A stretch of 32,800 nt of DNA from Dongibacter bovis. GTDB taxonomy: Bacteria; Bacillota; Negativicutes; Selenomonadales; Selenomonadaceae. This document shows positions 8,849 to 17,970 of this stretch, piece by piece (the stretch's first letter is position 1; every line of letters begins with the position of its first letter). Under the pieces are notes generated by a model, which saw only the letters and a list, made by a program, of their open reading frames with translations, made no database searches and was not told the origin of the DNA. Both the position numbers and the translations under genes were made by a program. The stretch covers positions 1-32,800 of the forward strand of contig CACWQW010000059.1 in assembly GCA_902763085.1 (NCBI GenBank), given 5' to 3'.

Positions 8849-9661
8849 ATGAGGAAACTTACGATGCTCGGCACGGGAAGTGCGATGGTCACGCATTGCT
8901 ACAACACGTGCTTTTTCATAGAGAACGACGACGGCAGTCTGCTGCTCACGGATGCGGGCGGCGGCAATACCATCCTGCGGCAGCTCGAGGTCACGGGGTT
9001 CGACTACGGCCATTGCCACGACATGTTCGTGACGCACGGTCATACGGACCATGTGCTCGGCGTCATCTGGGTGCTGCGCAAGGTCGCAGATCTCATGAAC
9101 AAGGGAAAGTACGACGGTACGTTTTCGGTCTACTGCCACGATGTCGTGCGGGAGATGCTGCTCACGATGACGCGTCTGACGCTCAAGAAGAAGGACTTCG
9201 CGCGTATCGGCGACGGCATCGAGCTGCGCGAGGTAAAAGACGGCGAGGCGATCGCGCTGCCGTTCGCGCGCCTCACGCCGTTCGACATCTGCTCGACGAA
9301 GGCGAAGCAGTTCGGCTACGCGCTCGACTACGCGGACGGCCTGCGGCTCACCTGCCTCGGCGACGAACCGTACAATATGCATGATCGCGCCTATGCGGAG
9401 CATGCCGACTGGCTGCTCTCGGAGGCGTTCTGCAAGTACGCCGACCGCGCGCGCTTCCAGCCGTACGAGAAGCATCACAGCACCGTGAAGGAAGCGGCGG
9501 AGACCGCCGCCGCGCTTGGAGCGAAGCATCTCGTGCTCTATCATACGGAGGATAAGACGCTTGCGACGCGCAAGCGCGATTACACGGCGGAGGCGGCGCA
9601 GTATTATCAGGGCGCCGTCTTCGTACCGGACGACCTCGAGACGATCGCGCTCACGCGCTGA
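8849..9661 (+). CDS. Metallo-beta-lactamase-fold hydrolase, RNase Z-like
   Basis: The 270-residue product has the metal-binding motif THGHTDH (His63, His65, Asp67, His68), a later GDEPYN segment and a C-terminal HLVLYHTED, all in the order seen in RNase Z/arylsulfatase-like beta-lactamase-fold enzymes. It starts MRKLTMLGTGSAM, as RNase Z proteins do, but it lacks the flexible arm of true RNase Z as far as can be judged by eye. ATG 8849 follows AGGAGG (8837-8842). It lies 19 bp after rnc and is followed by a strong terminator, so it probably ends the operon. The substrate is unknown. Confidence 0.85.
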   Translation: MRKLTMLGTGSAMVTHCYNTCFFIENDDGSLLLTDAGGGNTILRQLEVTGFDYGHCHDMFVTHGHTDHVLGVIWVLRKVADLMNKGKYDGTFSVYCHDVVREMLLTMTRLTLKKKDFARIGDGIELREVKDGEAIALPFARLTPFDICSTKAKQFGYALDYADGLRLTCLGDEPYNMHDRAYAEHADWLLSEAFCKYADRARFQPYEKHHSTVKEAAETAAALGAKHLVLYHTEDKTLATRKRDYTAEAAQYYQGAVFVPDDLETIALTR

Positions 9662-9687
9662 GGCGAAGGATTTCCTCGTAGATAGCA

Positions 9688-9732
9688 GACAGCCCCCGCT
9701 GCCGGACGAACCGGCGGCGGGGGCTGTCTTTT
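9688..9732 (+). terminator. Strong rho-independent terminator
   Basis: An 18-bp stem (9688-9705 with 9711-9728, one G-U pair), a 5-base loop and a TTTT tail end the fab/rnc/hydrolase transcript. marR converges on it from the other strand. Confidence 0.92.
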
Positions 9733-9766
9733 GTGTAGCAGGGAGCATGGAACGGCGGGCGCATCA

Positions 9767-10213
9767 TCAGGCGTCCGCAGGAACGGCCATCTTTTCGATG
9801 GAGCGGTTGAGGAGGTCGATGGCATCGGCGAGCCGCTCCTGCTCCTCCTGCTGGAGGTTCCTGACGCTGCGGAGGAACTTCTGCCGGACGATCTCATTCT
9901 GGTCCTCGATGACCCGGTGCCCGGCTGGCGTGAGGGAGAGCAGCACGCGCCGACGGTCGCGCTTGTCGGTCTGGCGCGCGATGAGCCCCGCTGCCGTGAG
10001 CTTCTCCGCGATGCTCGTCATCTGCTGCTTGGAGATGTTGAGGAACTTGCCGATGTTCGTGAGGGATTCCTCGCCGTCGATGCGCAGCGTCATGAGCGTG
10101 GCGAACTGGTTGAGCGGCACGGGCGCAGCGAGATGACGGTAGAAATTGCGGTGGATGAGGATGAGCATCTCAATGAAGTGCAGCGAGAGTGTTTCCGTGG
10201 CGGATCCTGTCAT
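9767..10213 (-). CDS. MarR-family transcriptional regulator
   Basis: The 148-residue product has the MarR winged helix: LTNIGKFLNISKQQMTSIAEKL as the recognition region, then ARQTDKRDRRRVLLSLTPAG forming the wing with the conserved D-x-R-D-x-R. Start ATG at 10213 (reverse) follows AAAGGAG; a longer in-frame extension upstream covers the promoter region and is not credible. It is divergent from an RND efflux pair, and MarR proteins in this arrangement usually repress both units and respond to the pump's substrates. The ligand is not visible from sequence. Confidence 0.9.
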   Translation of the reverse strand: MTGSATETLSLHFIEMLILIHRNFYRHLAAPVPLNQFATLMTLRIDGEESLTNIGKFLNISKQQMTSIAEKLTAAGLIARQTDKRDRRRVLLSLTPAGHRVIEDQNEIVRQKFLRSVRNLQQEEQERLADAIDLLNRSIEKMAVPADA

Positions 10214-10261
10214 GTAGTAGTCTCCTTTATCTGAGTGGAAGCGTTTCCTTGGCGAATTTCC

Positions 10262-10290
10262 TTGACTTTTCACTAGATATACTATACTAT
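10262..10290 (+). promoter_or_regulatory. Promoter of the RND efflux operon
   Basis: TTGACT (10262-10267) and TACTAT (10285-10290) are 17 bp apart. Transcription would begin around 10297, at the edge of the palindrome that follows. Confidence 0.7.
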
Positions 10291-10299
10291 ATTGACGAT

Positions 10300-10325
10300 A
10301 AATAGTAAACAAATATTTACTAATT
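10300..10325. promoter_or_regulatory. Candidate MarR operator palindrome
   Basis: TAGTAAA (10303-10309) and TTTACTA (10316-10322) are perfect inverted repeats with a 6-bp AT spacer, and the symmetry extends to 10300-10325 with one mismatch. It overlaps the start of the efflux transcript and lies in the divergent region with marR. MarR proteins bind AT-rich palindromes of this size, so it is the natural operator. Confidence 0.65.
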
Positions 10326-10379
10326 TTAAGAAGGCATGAGATGTCTCTTCCAGGAACGTAAAAGAGGGAGGTTATTTTT

Positions 10380-11597
10380 TTGCATTTTGCGAAAAGAAAG
10401 AAACCGATTGCGCTCGTGCTCGCGCTGGCGCTCGCTGCTTCTGCGCTGCTCACCGGTTGCGGCGGGCAGAAACAGCAGGCAGCTGGCGGCGCTGCGCAGG
10501 TCAAGGCCATGAAGGTTCTGCAGCAGGACACGCCGGTCGTAAGCGAGTACGCAGGGCAGATCGCTGGCAAGGACGAGGTCAAGGTGCAGTCCAAGGTCTC
10601 GGGTCGCGTCGTGGAGAAGTATTTCCACGGCGGTGATTTCGTGCAGGCGGGTCAGCCGCTCTATCGCATCGACAGCCGCCAGTATGAGTCGGCGGTGCTG
10701 CAGGCGCAGGCGACGCTCGCGCAGTCGCAGGCAACACTCGCGAACGCGCAGACGGATCTCGGCCGCGATCAGGAGCTCCTGGCGTCGGACGCGATCTCCG
10801 AGCAGCAGGTTACGACGCAGCAGGCGAATGTCAACGCGTACAGCGCGGCGGCGGCGGCCAACCAGGCGCTGCTGCAGAAGGCGCAGCAGGATCTTTCCGA
10901 TACGGTCGTCTACGCGCCGATGTCCGGCCAGGTCTCCGTCGATGACGTCGCTGTCGGCACGTTCGCGACGGCGGGCAATACGAACCTCGTGACCATCGGC
11001 ACGACGGATCCCGTGTTCGTGACGTTCAGCATCTCCGAGACGGAGTATCTGAAGTTCCGCAACATCCAGCAGATGCAGAACGGCAGCGGTAATGGCATCA
11101 CGGTCGCGATCAAGCTCTCCGACGGCACGACGTATCCGCTCGACGGGCGCATCGTGCAGGCGGACCGCGCGCTCACGCAGAATTCCGGCACGCTGACGGT
11201 GAAGGCGCTCTTCGGCAATCCCGACGGGCTGCTGCTCCCGGGGATGTTCGCGCGCGTGAAGCTCACGGGCGAGACGGTGCCGAACGCGATTCTCGTGCCG
11301 CAGCGCGCGGTGCAGCAGCTCCTCGACAAGACGTTCGTCATGGTCGTCGGCGCTGACGGCAAGTCCGAGGCGCGCAAGATCGAGCTCGGTCAGCAGGTCG
11401 GCAGCTACTACATCGTCAAGAGCGGCCTCTCCGCAGAGGATACCGTCATCGTCGAGGGACTCTCGAGCCTCACGGAGGGCAAGGATCTCGCGGTGACGAT
11501 GGTGACGCCTGAGGATATGGGCTTCTCACTCGATGAGGATACGACGCCGTATGACACGATGACTTCCTCGGATGCCAGCAGCGGCAGCGAAAGCTAA
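10380..11597 (+). CDS. RND efflux periplasmic adaptor (membrane fusion protein), lipoprotein
   Basis: The 405-residue product starts at TTG 10380 behind GGGAGG and has a lipoprotein signal: basic MHFAKRKKP, a hydrophobic stretch, and lipobox LLTGC at about residue 22-26. It then has the MFP layout: N-terminal beta strand, lipoyl half (SKVSGRVVEKYFHGGDFVQ), a coiled-coil hairpin rich in Ala/Gln (about 95-165), second lipoyl half (YAPMSGQVS) and beta-barrel and proximal domains (LLPGMFARVKL). It resembles AcrA/MexA. It joins an inner-membrane RND transporter to an outer-membrane channel. No channel gene is present beside it. The C terminus is a Ser/Thr/Asp-rich tail of unknown role. Confidence 0.93.
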   Translation: MHFAKRKKPIALVLALALAASALLTGCGGQKQQAAGGAAQVKAMKVLQQDTPVVSEYAGQIAGKDEVKVQSKVSGRVVEKYFHGGDFVQAGQPLYRIDSRQYESAVLQAQATLAQSQATLANAQTDLGRDQELLASDAISEQQVTTQQANVNAYSAAAAANQALLQKAQQDLSDTVVYAPMSGQVSVDDVAVGTFATAGNTNLVTIGTTDPVFVTFSISETEYLKFRNIQQMQNGSGNGITVAIKLSDGTTYPLDGRIVQADRALTQNSGTLTVKALFGNPDGLLLPGMFARVKLTGETVPNAILVPQRAVQQLLDKTFVMVVGADGKSEARKIELGQQVGSYYIVKSGLSAEDTVIVEGLSSLTEGKDLAVTMVTPEDMGFSLDEDTTPYDTMTSSDASSGSES

Positions 11598-11610
11598 AGG
11601 AGGCGGCGAT

Positions 11611-14600
11611 TTGTCTAAATTCTTTATTCATCGCCCGATTTTCGCCATCGTTGTCTCGCTCATCATTGTCATCGCCGGCGCGATTGCGGCGACGCAGCTG
11701 CCAATCGCGCAGTATCCGCAGATCTCGCCGCCGACGGTGCAGGTGTCTGCGAGCTATACGGGCGCGAGCGCCGCGGTCGTCAACCAGACGGTCGCGCAGA
11801 TCGTCGAGGAACAGGTCAACGGCACGCAGGGCATGGACTACATGTCCTCGAGCTCTGACGATACGGGGCGTTACAGCCTGTCGGTCACGTTCGACGTCGG
11901 CACGGACGGCGATATGGACTCGGTCAAGGTGCAGAACAACGTCGCCTCGGCGACGAGCCAGCTCCCCTCTGAGGTTCAGCAGGTCGGCGTGACGACGAGA
12001 AAATCGACGAATGATATGGCGTACATGATGGCGTTCTATTCGCCGGATGGTACGTATGATCGCGCGTTCATGAAGAACTACGCGACGATCTATCTCCTGG
12101 ACAAGCTCAAGCGCATCAACGGCGTCGGCGATGTCCAGGTGTTCGGCTCGGACTACGCGATGCGCGTCTGGCTCAACCCGGACAAGCTCGCGGAGCTCGG
12201 CCTCACGGTCGCCGATGTCTCGGCGGCCATCAAGGAGCAGAACGTCCAGGCGCCTGCCGGTACGGTCGGCGCGATGCCGGTCAACAACGGGCAGGAAAAG
12301 CAGATGTCCGGCAAGATCGAGGGACGTCTGACGACGCCGGAGGAGTTCGGCAACGTTATCATCAAGTCGGCTGGCGACGGCAAGTTCGTCCGCCTCAAGG
12401 ATGTCGCAAAAATCGAGGCGGGCGCGCAGTCGGAGAGCATCATCTCGAAATTCAACGGCTATCCGTCCGTCGGTTTCGGCATCAAGCTCACGAGCGACGC
12501 GAACGCCATGCAGACCATCAGCGAGGTGCGCAAGGTCTTTGACGAGGCGAAGGAGACGCTGCCGCCAGGTATGGAGATGTCGACGATCTTCGACTCGACG
12601 GACTATATCAGCACATCCATCGAGGAGGTCTTGATGACCTTTGTGGAGGCGCTGCTGCTCGTCGTCTTCGTCATCTTCGTTTTCCTGCAGAACTGGCGTG
12701 CGACGGTCATTCCGCTGCTCGCTGTGCCGGTCTCGCTCGTCGGTACGCTCGGCGCGTTCATCGTGCTCGATTTCACCATCAACACGCTGACGCTCTTCGC
12801 GATGGTGCTCGCCATCGGCCTCGTCGTCGATGACGCGATCGTCGTCATCGAGAACGTCGAGAAGCACATGGAGGAGGGCCTGACGCCGGTCGATGCGACG
12901 GAGCGCGCGATGGACGAGGTCCAGGGGCCTGTCGTCGCCATCGCCGTCGTTCTCTCCGCCGTGTTTGTGCCGGTCGCGTTCCTCGGCGGCATGACAGGCG
13001 TCCTCTACAAGCAGTTCGCGCTCACGATCGCCGTGTCGGTCTGCCTTTCGGCCTTCGTGGCGCTGACGCTGACGCCGGCGCTCTGCGCGATGATGCTCAA
13101 AAAGCATACAGAAGAGGACGAAGGGGGCGTGCTCGGCCGCTTCTTCGCGGGCTTCAACCGCTGGTTCGAGCGTACAAAGCACGGCTATGTCGGCATCGTG
13201 GCGAAGTTCATCCGCCATACGCGCCTCGCGTTCATCTTCCTGCTCATCGTGACGGGCGTTGCGGGGCTCATCTACAAGAACCTGCCGTCGACGTTCGTGC
13301 CGAACGAGGATCAGGGCTATATGTTCGCGGCGGTCGAGATGCCGGACGGCACTTCGGCCAACCGCACGCAGGAGGTCGTTGACAAGCTTAACGTGGCCAT
13401 GATGGAAAATATCAAGGGCCTCGACGGCACGATGGCCATCACGGGCTTCTCGCCGCTCTCCGGCGGCGCGTCCTCGAGCGCCGGCATGATCGTCGTCGGC
13501 ATGAAGGACTGGTCGCAGCGCGAGGACGCGGCGGCCTCGGTCGACGCGGCGGTGCGCACGACGTTCGGCATCGGCGCGAAGGTCGCGCCGGAGGCCACGG
13601 TCATCGCGATGAACCCGCCGGCGCTCCCCGGCCTCGGCATGACGGGCGGCTGGACACTCCAGCTGCAGGATATGACGGGCCACACGGAGACGGAACTCAA
13701 TGACATCACGAAGAAGATCGTCGCGGCGGCCAACCAGCGTCCGGAGCTCGCTGGCGTGCGTTCGACGTATTCCGCCGGCTCGCCGGTTGTCCAGTATGAG
13801 GTCGACCGCGAGAAAGTCAAGAACCTCGGCATCCAGCTCTCCGATGTCTTCACGGCCATGCAGGTCAACTACGGCGGCTACCAGGTCAACGACTTCAATC
13901 GCTTCGGCCGCAGCTACAAAGTCATGCTGCAGGCCGACAACGACTACCGCAGCTCGACGGATCAGATGAAGTTCATCTTCGTCAAGTCCTCCTCTGGCAC
14001 GATGGTGCCGCTCGATACGCTCTTGAAGCCGAAGCCCGTTTCAACGGCACGCGCTCCATCCAGATCACGGGCCAGACGGGTAACGGCTATTCCTCCGGAC
14101 AGGCGATGAACGCCATCAAGGAGGTCGTGCAGCAGAACGCGGGCACGGGCTTCAGCATTGAGTGGTCCGGTCAGAGCCGCGAGGAGGCAAAGGCCTCGAG
14201 CTCGACGATCAAGGTGCTCGTGCTTTCACTCGTCTTTGTATTCCTCTGCCTCGCAGCGCTCTATGAGAGCTGGAGCGTACCGTTCGCCGTGCTGCTCACG
14301 GTGCCGACGGGCATCTTCGGCGCGCTCGTCTCGGAGTATGGGCTTTCCATCCTCGAGGCGATGTTCGGCCACATGAACGCCGGTCTTCAGGACAGCGTCT
14401 ACATGCAGATCGGCATCATTGCGATCATCGGCCTCGCGGCGAAGAACGCGATCCTCATCGTCGAGTTCGCCAAGGTCCGCGTGGATCGCGGCATGGAACC
14501 GGTGAAAGCCGCGCTCGAGGCCGCGGGCCTGCGCCTGCGCCCGATTCTCATGACGAGCTTCGCGTTCATCATCGGCTGCGTTCCGCTCGCGATTGCGACG

Positions 14601-14777
14601 GGCGCCGGTGCTGCGGCGCGCAACGGCATGGGCGTCGCTGTCGTCGGCGGCATGTTCTTCGCGACGGCGATGGGCATTTTCCTCATCCCCGTCTTCTTCG
14701 TGGCGACGGAATGGCTCGCCGAGAAGCTCGGCATCGTGCCGAAGGCGCGGAAAAAGACGTCGATCGATTATATGTAA
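11611..14777 (+). pseudogene. RND efflux transporter, HAE1/AcrB type (frame disrupted near 14037)
   Basis: The protein is a proton-driven inner-membrane drug exporter. Start TTG 11611 (reads MSKFFIHRPIFAIVVSLII) follows AAAGGAGG. The proton-relay pair falls at Asp407-Asp408 (GLVVDDAIVVIENVE), the same numbering as in E. coli AcrB, and the downstream Lys of the relay is in GLAAKNAILIVEFAK. The first frame is complete to VPLDTLLKPKPV, where AcrB proteins continue for about 7 residues to an RFNG/RYNG motif. Here RFNGTRSIQITGQTGNGYSS appears in another frame directly at the junction (14036-14039), so about 19-22 bp (1 modulo 3) are missing. The second part runs to TAA 14777 with the last five or so membrane helices. 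Restored, it would be about 1,060 residues. Confidence 0.88.
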
Positions 14778-14786
14778 TGCCTTTTC

Positions 14787-14816
14787 AAGGCGGGACGGGT
14801 GTCCTGCCTTTTTTTT
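14787..14816 (+). terminator. Rho-independent terminator after the RND operon
   Basis: AAGGCGGGAC (14787-14796) pairs with GTCCTGCCTT (14801-14810) with one wobble around a 4-base loop, followed by a run of eight T (14809-14816). Confidence 0.92.
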
Positions 14817-14876
14817 ATGACTCCGCGCCGATGTCCACCGCGCAAGTAGAAACCTTGTACGCCTCAGGGCCTCTGC

Positions 14877-14905
14877 TTGCACTCCCAGGCATTCCATAGT
14901 AAAAT
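14877..14905 (+). promoter_or_regulatory. Promoter of the SCIFF gene
   Basis: TTGCAC (14877-14882) and TAAAAT (14900-14905) are 17 bp apart, about 45 bp before the SCIFF start codon. Confidence 0.6.
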
Positions 14906-14950
14906 AGAGACAGTATGTTCCATCTGGAAGCAGGCAAAGGGGGAATCCAA

Positions 14951-15088
14951 GTGAAGCACATTCAGACGGTCAACAAACCGACGATGCAGAAATCGCTCAA
15001 AACGGGCGGCTGCGGAGAGTGCCAGGCATCCTGCCAGTCCGCATGCAAGACGAGCTGCACGGTCGGCAATCAGGTTTGCGAGAAGTAA
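14951..15088 (+). CDS. scfA: SCIFF ranthipeptide precursor (six-cysteine peptide)
   Basis: The peptide is exactly 45 residues from GTG 14951, behind AAAGGGGG, and has six cysteines at 21, 24, 28, 32, 36 and 43 in the family pattern CGECQASCQSACKTSCTVG. SCIFF means six Cys in forty-five residues; it is the precursor of a ranthipeptide in which the partner radical SAM enzyme links Cys sulfur to a non-alpha carbon of another residue (Thr in the characterised case). The N-terminal MKHIQTVNKPTMQKS is the leader. The maturase follows 111 bp downstream. The mature role is not settled; signalling or population sensing has been proposed for clostridial members. Confidence 0.95.
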   Translation: MKHIQTVNKPTMQKSLKTGGCGECQASCQSACKTSCTVGNQVCEK

Positions 15089-15136
15089 GGAAGCGCTGAG
15101 AGATCAGCGGCTTGTGAGACATCTTGCAGTCAGAGG

Positions 15137-15168
15137 CTGCTGCGCCCTCGCGGGTGCAGCAGTTTTTT
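15137..15168 (+). terminator. Terminator/attenuator between SCIFF precursor and maturase
   Basis: CTGCTGCGCCC (15137-15147) pairs with GGGTGCAGCAG (15152-15162) with one wobble around TCGC, followed by six T. It should end most transcripts after the precursor and let only part read into the maturase. Confidence 0.88.
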
Positions 15169-15199
15169 GCTGACTGCGGGAATATCGTAGAGGAGTATT

Positions 15200-16588
15200 A
15201 TGAAAGCGAAAATCCATAAATTCGAGCAGAATGGTACGTATATCCTGCTCGACGTCAACAGTGGCGCCGTCCATGTCATCGACAAGATGATCTACGATCT
15301 CATGGACACGTTCACGGGAGAAAACGACGAGGAGACCGTCCATGCCTGGGCGCACGCGTACCCCGAGGCGGACATCCGCGAGGCGCTCGGCGAGCTCCAT
15401 ACGCTCATGGAGCAGCAGGAGCTCTTCGCGCCCGATATCGACGTGCCGCCGACGTTCCGTCAGCACGGCCTCGTCAAGTCGCTCTGCCTCATGGTCGCGC
15501 AGGACTGCAACCTTCGGTGCAAGTACTGCTTCGGCGACGGCGGCAGCTACGGGCAGGAGCGCGCCGTCATGACGCCGGACGTCGGCCGCGCCGCCATCGA
15601 TTTCCTCATCGAGAAGAGCGGCCCCAGGAAGCACTGCGAGGTTGATTTCTTCGGCGGGGAGCCGCTCATGAACATGAAGACGGTCAAGGCCGTGACGGAG
15701 TACGCGCGGAAGAAGGAGCAGGAGACGGGCAAGCGCTTCAAGCTCACGCTCACGACGAACGGCATGCTGCTCACGGACGAGAACATCCAGTGGCTCAACG
15801 ACCACGATTTCTCCCTCGTGCTCTCGCTCGATGGGCGCAAGGAAGTCAACGACGCCATGCGCCCAGACGTCGGCGGGCACGGCACGTACGACCGCATCGT
15901 GCGGAATTTCCGCCGCTGCATCGAGAGCCGCAAGGGCGGCAACTACGACTACCGCGGCGTCTACACCTACCTGCGCGGCACGTACACGCACGAGAACCTC
16001 GACTTCACGAAGGATGTGCTCTCCATGCATGACGCGGGCTTCGACATCCTTTCCCTCGAGCCCGTTGTCCTGAAGGACAGCCCGTACGCCATCACGGAGG
16101 ACGACCTGCCGCGCGTCTACGCGGAGTACGACCGGCTCGTCGACGCCTACATGGAGCGCCGCCGCGCGGGGCACGGGTTCTGGTTCTTCCACTTCAACAT
16201 GGATCTCTCGAACGGCCCCTGTGTCGCGAAGCGCCTTTCCGGCTGCGGCGCGGGCCATGAGTATTTCGCCGTCGCGGAAAACGGCGACCTCTATCCCTGC
16301 CATCAGTTCGTCGGCCGCGAGGGCTACCGCCTCGGCTCGCTCAGCGAGGGCGTGACGCGACCGGAGCTCTCGCAGTACTTCCGTGAGAGCCATGTGCTCA
16401 ACAAGGAGAAGTGCCGCGACTGCTGGGCGCGGTTCTTCTGCTCGGGCGGCTGCCACGCGAACGCAGACCTCTTCCACGGCGACATCCGCCAGCCGTATGA
16501 GATCGGCTGCGCCATCCAGAAGAAGCGCCTCGAATGCGCGATTCTCGTGCAGGCGTTGCAGACACTTGAGGCAAATGAGAAACAATAA
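15200..16588 (+). CDS. scfB: SCIFF radical SAM maturase (SPASM domain)
   Basis: The 462-residue enzyme installs thioether bonds in the SCIFF peptide. The first 90 residues (IHKFEQNGTYILLDVNSGAV onward) form a peptide-recognition (RRE-like) region usual in SCIFF maturases. The radical SAM [4Fe-4S] motif CNLRCKYC uses Cys103, Cys107 and Cys110. FFGGEPLMN and LTTNGMLL are typical core strands. The SPASM region has CGAGHEYFAVAENGDLYPCHQ and CRDCWARFFCSGGCHAN with the last Cys in EIGCA, enough to bind two auxiliary clusters. ATG 15200 follows GAGGAG. Full length. Confidence 0.95.
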   Translation: MKAKIHKFEQNGTYILLDVNSGAVHVIDKMIYDLMDTFTGENDEETVHAWAHAYPEADIREALGELHTLMEQQELFAPDIDVPPTFRQHGLVKSLCLMVAQDCNLRCKYCFGDGGSYGQERAVMTPDVGRAAIDFLIEKSGPRKHCEVDFFGGEPLMNMKTVKAVTEYARKKEQETGKRFKLTLTTNGMLLTDENIQWLNDHDFSLVLSLDGRKEVNDAMRPDVGGHGTYDRIVRNFRRCIESRKGGNYDYRGVYTYLRGTYTHENLDFTKDVLSMHDAGFDILSLEPVVLKDSPYAITEDDLPRVYAEYDRLVDAYMERRRAGHGFWFFHFNMDLSNGPCVAKRLSGCGAGHEYFAVAENGDLYPCHQFVGREGYRLGSLSEGVTRPELSQYFRESHVLNKEKCRDCWARFFCSGGCHANADLFHGDIRQPYEIGCAIQKKRLECAILVQALQTLEANEKQ

Positions 16589-16602
16589 GAACGATAAATA
16601 AT

Positions 16603-16698
16603 GTTTATGATAAAACGGAAAGAGCCCTTGCAATTCCGACTTTCCCGCCGATTTGGATGAAAGGAAAAACCTTTGATAATTGCTGAGGTTTATGATAA
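16603..16698 (+). repeat. Direct repeats GTTTATGATAA upstream of the gap promoter
   Basis: The 11-bp GTTTATGATAA occurs at 16603-16613 and 16688-16698. A shorter copy, TGATAATT, is at 16674-16681 and again at 16693-16700, ending 3 bp before the -35 box. They may be sites for a glycolytic regulator; no regulator gene of the CggR type is next to the operon. Confidence 0.45.
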
Positions 16699-16703
16699 TT
16701 CCG

Positions 16704-16733
16704 TTGACAATCCATGTCAGAATATTGTATGAT
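16704..16733 (+). promoter_or_regulatory. Promoter of the gap-pgk-tpiA-gpmI operon
   Basis: A perfect TTGACA (16704-16709) and TATGAT (16728-16733) are 18 bp apart. The transcript would have a leader of about 130 bases with several GC hairpins, such as TGCCG/CGGCA near 16755 and CCGG/CCGG near 16822, before the AGGGGG ribosome site at about 16851. Confidence 0.8.
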
Positions 16734-16867
16734 TAGTTACGTAAGAGCTTTGCCGGGATAACGCGGCAGGGCACTGCTATGTAGTTTCGGCTGAGCGGTT
16801 TCGCGATGCCCGAAATATCCGGTCTGAGCGCCGGAAACTTCTATATTTTTTAGGGGGTATTTTTCAA

Positions 16868-17884
16868 ATGGCAGTAAAAGTTGCTATCAATGGTTTTGGT
16901 CGTATCGGCCGTCTCGCATTCCGCCAGATGTTCGATGCAGAGGGCTATGAAGTCGTTGCCATCAACGATCTCACGAGCCCGAAGATGCTCGCTTACCTGC
17001 TGAAGTACGATTCTTCTCAGGGCAAGTACGAGTATGCAGACACGGTTGAGGCTGGCGAGGACAGCATCACGGTCAAGGGCAAGACGATCAAGATCTATGC
17101 CGAGAAAGATGCTAAGAACATCCCCTGGGCGAAGCATGACGTCGATGTCGTTCTCGAGTGCACGGGCTTCTATACGTCCAAAGAGAAGGCTTCCGCTCAT
17201 CTCGAAGCTGGCGCTAAGAAAGTCGTCATCTCCGCTCCGGCAGGCAAAGACCTCCCGACGATCGTGTTCAACACGAACCACAAGTCCATCCCGGCTGGCA
17301 CGAAGATCATCTCCGCTGCTTCCTGCACGACGAACTGCCTCGCTCCGATGGCAAAGGCTCTGAATGACCTCGCTCCGATCCAGAGCGGCATCATGCAGAC
17401 GATCCATGCGTTCACGGGCGATCAGATGACGCTCGACGGTCCGCAGCGCAAGGGCAACCTCCGCCGCAGCCGCGCAGCTTCCGAGAACATCGTCCCGACG
17501 TCCTCCGGCGCTGCAAAGGCCATCGGCCTCGTCCTTCCGGAACTCGATGGCAAGCTCATCGGTGCTGCACAGCGCGTTCCGACTCCGACGGGCTCCACGA
17601 CGCTCCTCTACGCTGTCGTCAAGGGCAACGTCACGGTTGACCAGGTCAACGCTCAGATGAAGAAGGAGTCCACGGAGTCCTTCGGTTACAACACGGACGA
17701 CATCGTCTCCAAGGATGTCGTCGGCATGCGCTACGGCTCCCTCTTCGATGCAACGCAGACGATGGTCAGCCCGATGGCGGATGGCAATACGCTCGTTCAG
17801 GTCGTTTCCTGGTACGACAACGAGAACAGCTACACGAGCCAGATGGTTCGCACGATCAAGTACTTCGCTGAGGAAGTCAAGTAA
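16868..17884 (+). CDS. gap: Glyceraldehyde-3-phosphate dehydrogenase, type I
   Basis: The NAD-dependent enzyme oxidises and phosphorylates glyceraldehyde 3-phosphate in glycolysis. The 338-residue product has NGFGRIGR for NAD binding, the Asp of NDLTS that favours NAD over NADP, the catalytic Cys153 in [12 protein letters not shown] and [13 protein letters not shown] at the C terminus. It uses GCT and TCC codons more than its neighbours, consistent with very high expression. It heads a glycolytic operon. Complete. Confidence 0.98.
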   Translation: MAVKVAINGFGRIGRLAFRQMFDAEGYEVVAINDLTSPKMLAYLLKYDSSQGKYEYADTVEAGEDSITVKGKTIKIYAEKDAKNIPWAKHDVDVVLECTGFYTSKEKASAHLEAGAKKVVISAPAGKDLPTIVFNTNHKSIPAGTKIISAASCTTNCLAPMAKALNDLAPIQSGIMQTIHAFTGDQMTLDGPQRKGNLRRSRAASENIVPTSSGAAKAIGLVLPELDGKLIGAAQRVPTPTGSTTLLYAVVKGNVTVDQVNAQMKKESTESFGYNTDDIVSKDVVGMRYGSLFDATQTMVSPMADGNTLVQVVSWYDNENSYTSQMVRTIKYFAEEVK

Positions 17885-17926
17885 TCTCTGATCGACAGCT
17901 GAATCAAGACTAAGATCTCTAGAGGT

Positions 17927-17946
17927 CCGGCCGAAGTTTGGGCCGG
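17927..17946 (+). other. Intercistronic hairpin between gap and pgk
   Basis: CCGGCC (17927-17932) pairs with GGCCGG (17941-17946) over an 8-base loop, with no T run. It is more likely a stability or processing element than a terminator, and would favour gap over downstream genes. Confidence 0.5.
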
Positions 17947-17970
17947 TTCCTATGGAGGCGTGATACAGAT

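Noticed and set aside
11470..13683. Very long open frame on the minus strand (737 codons) opposite the RND transporter
   Set aside because: It is a shadow of GC-rich codon use. The product is Arg/Asp/His-rich and low in complexity, and the + strand has a clear RND transporter.
14106..14777. Separate small membrane protein gene starting at ATG 14106
   Set aside because: It is the C-terminal third of the RND transporter, whose frame-2 sequence already begins near 14038.
16734..16860. Riboswitch in the gap leader
   Set aside because: Several short stems exist but I could not match any known aptamer core; kept only as a structured leader.
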